Notes under the pieces: generated by a model | What the model saw: the letters and a program-made list of their open reading frames with translations, nothing else | Database searches by the model: none | What the model was told of the DNA's origin: nothing | Position numbers and translations under genes: made by a program | From: CAYPEL01 sp964409635 | GTDB lineage: Bacteria; Pseudomonadota; Gammaproteobacteria; DSM-19610 | Reading direction: 5' to 3' | DNA length: 5,343 nucleotides | Assembly: GCA_964409635.1 (NCBI GenBank) | Contig: CAYPEL010000174.1 | Span: 1-5,343 of the forward strand | Shown: positions 5,084 through 5,343 of the stretch, in pieces | How positions within the stretch are numbered: position 1 is the stretch's first letter | Layout of the letters: the number at the start of each line of letters is the position of its first letter

Positions 5084-5115
5084 TTTGTAGGGGCGGTTAA
5101 AACCGCCCCTACAAA
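5084..5115. repeat. Perfect 32-nt palindromic repeat (REP-like)
   Basis: Two 15-nt arms, TTTGTAGGGGCGGTT and its exact complement, flank a central AA, 44 bp after the deacylase stop. GTAGGGGCGG-type palindromes occur as dispersed repeats in many bacteria, so a REP/MITE-like element is likely. The T-tract of a terminator is missing, but the hairpin could still protect or end the upstream mRNA. Confidence 0.7.
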
Positions 5116-5212
5116 TACCTAACATATAAAACTGGCGCAGATGGTTTGAATCCCTCTGGTTACACTGGGCGCTGCTTTGTAATTTCTTTCCCCAAAATCT
5201 GTGCCTCGAAGG

Positions 5213-5241
5213 TTGACACCTCATGGCAGGTAAATCACAAT
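5213..5241 (+). promoter_or_regulatory. Sigma-70 promoter of tRNA-Tyr
   Basis: TTGACA (5213-5218) and CACAAT (5236-5241) are separated by 17 bp. A GC-rich segment (GCCGGC) follows the -10, as in stringently controlled stable-RNA promoters. The start would fall near 5248, about 10 bp before the tRNA. Confidence 0.65.
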
Positions 5242-5253
5242 AGCCGGCTTGCA

Positions 5254-5342
<89 letters not shown>

Positions 5343-5343
5343 G

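Noticed and set aside
5138..5158. T-arm-like hairpin (CAGATGG, TTTGAAT, CCCTCTG), possible tRNA fossil
   Set aside because: The stem has a mismatch and no acceptor, D or anticodon arm can be found nearby, so a chance resemblance is more likely.

Overview
The window looks like an accessory stretch from an environmental gammaproteobacterium. The bacterial type tRNA-Tyr(GTA) closely resembles the E. coli one, and a YbaK/ProX-type deacylase lies next to it. The two full-length surface-protein genes end in the VPVPA...WLFGSGLLGL form of the PEP-CTERM/exosortase sorting tail, which is common in aquatic Gammaproteobacteria. Genus cannot be read from the sequence.

Layout. Positions 1-403 (minus strand) hold the start of a small secreted protein that runs off the window edge. 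A 472-bp regulatory region (404-875) separates it from a divergent VPLPA-type PEP-CTERM protein gene (876-1673, +) with a likely terminator. Positions 1812-2498 (-) hold a wrecked IS5-family transposase. Next comes a 5' fragment of another exported, PEP-CTERM-like protein (2653 to about 2796, +), broken by a one-base deletion and cut off by a second copy of the small secreted protein gene (2749-3171, -). A second 398-bp regulatory region (3172-3569) leads into another VPLPA-CTERM protein gene (3570-4436, +), which has a strong terminator. The right end looks more conserved: a YbaK-domain deacylase (4569-5039, +), a perfect 32-nt palindrome (5084-5115), and tRNA-Tyr (5258-5342) with its own promoter.

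How the parts relate. The same module appears twice: a small secreted protein on the minus strand, divergent from a sorting-tail surface protein on the plus strand. The shared intergenic region is the most informative part. Upstream of both surface-protein genes I find a sigma-54 (-24/-12) promoter candidate, strong at 3448-3463 and weaker at 691-706. Each is preceded by 17-bp dyads of the form TGTCRR-N5-YYGACA, five in total. The nearest dyad to each promoter is centred at about -99 and -97 from the predicted transcription start. This is the layout expected for an NtrC-type enhancer-binding protein, and PEP-CTERM systems are known to carry such a regulator (PrsR, with kinase PrsK). I infer that both surface proteins belong to one sigma-54 regulon. 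The exosortase, kinase and regulator are not in this window.

The middle (about 1740-2870) is a scrap zone: a transposase with an internal deletion, a frameshift and a stop, a truncated surface-protein gene, and a duplicated gene with a 24-nt deletion plus a frameshift.
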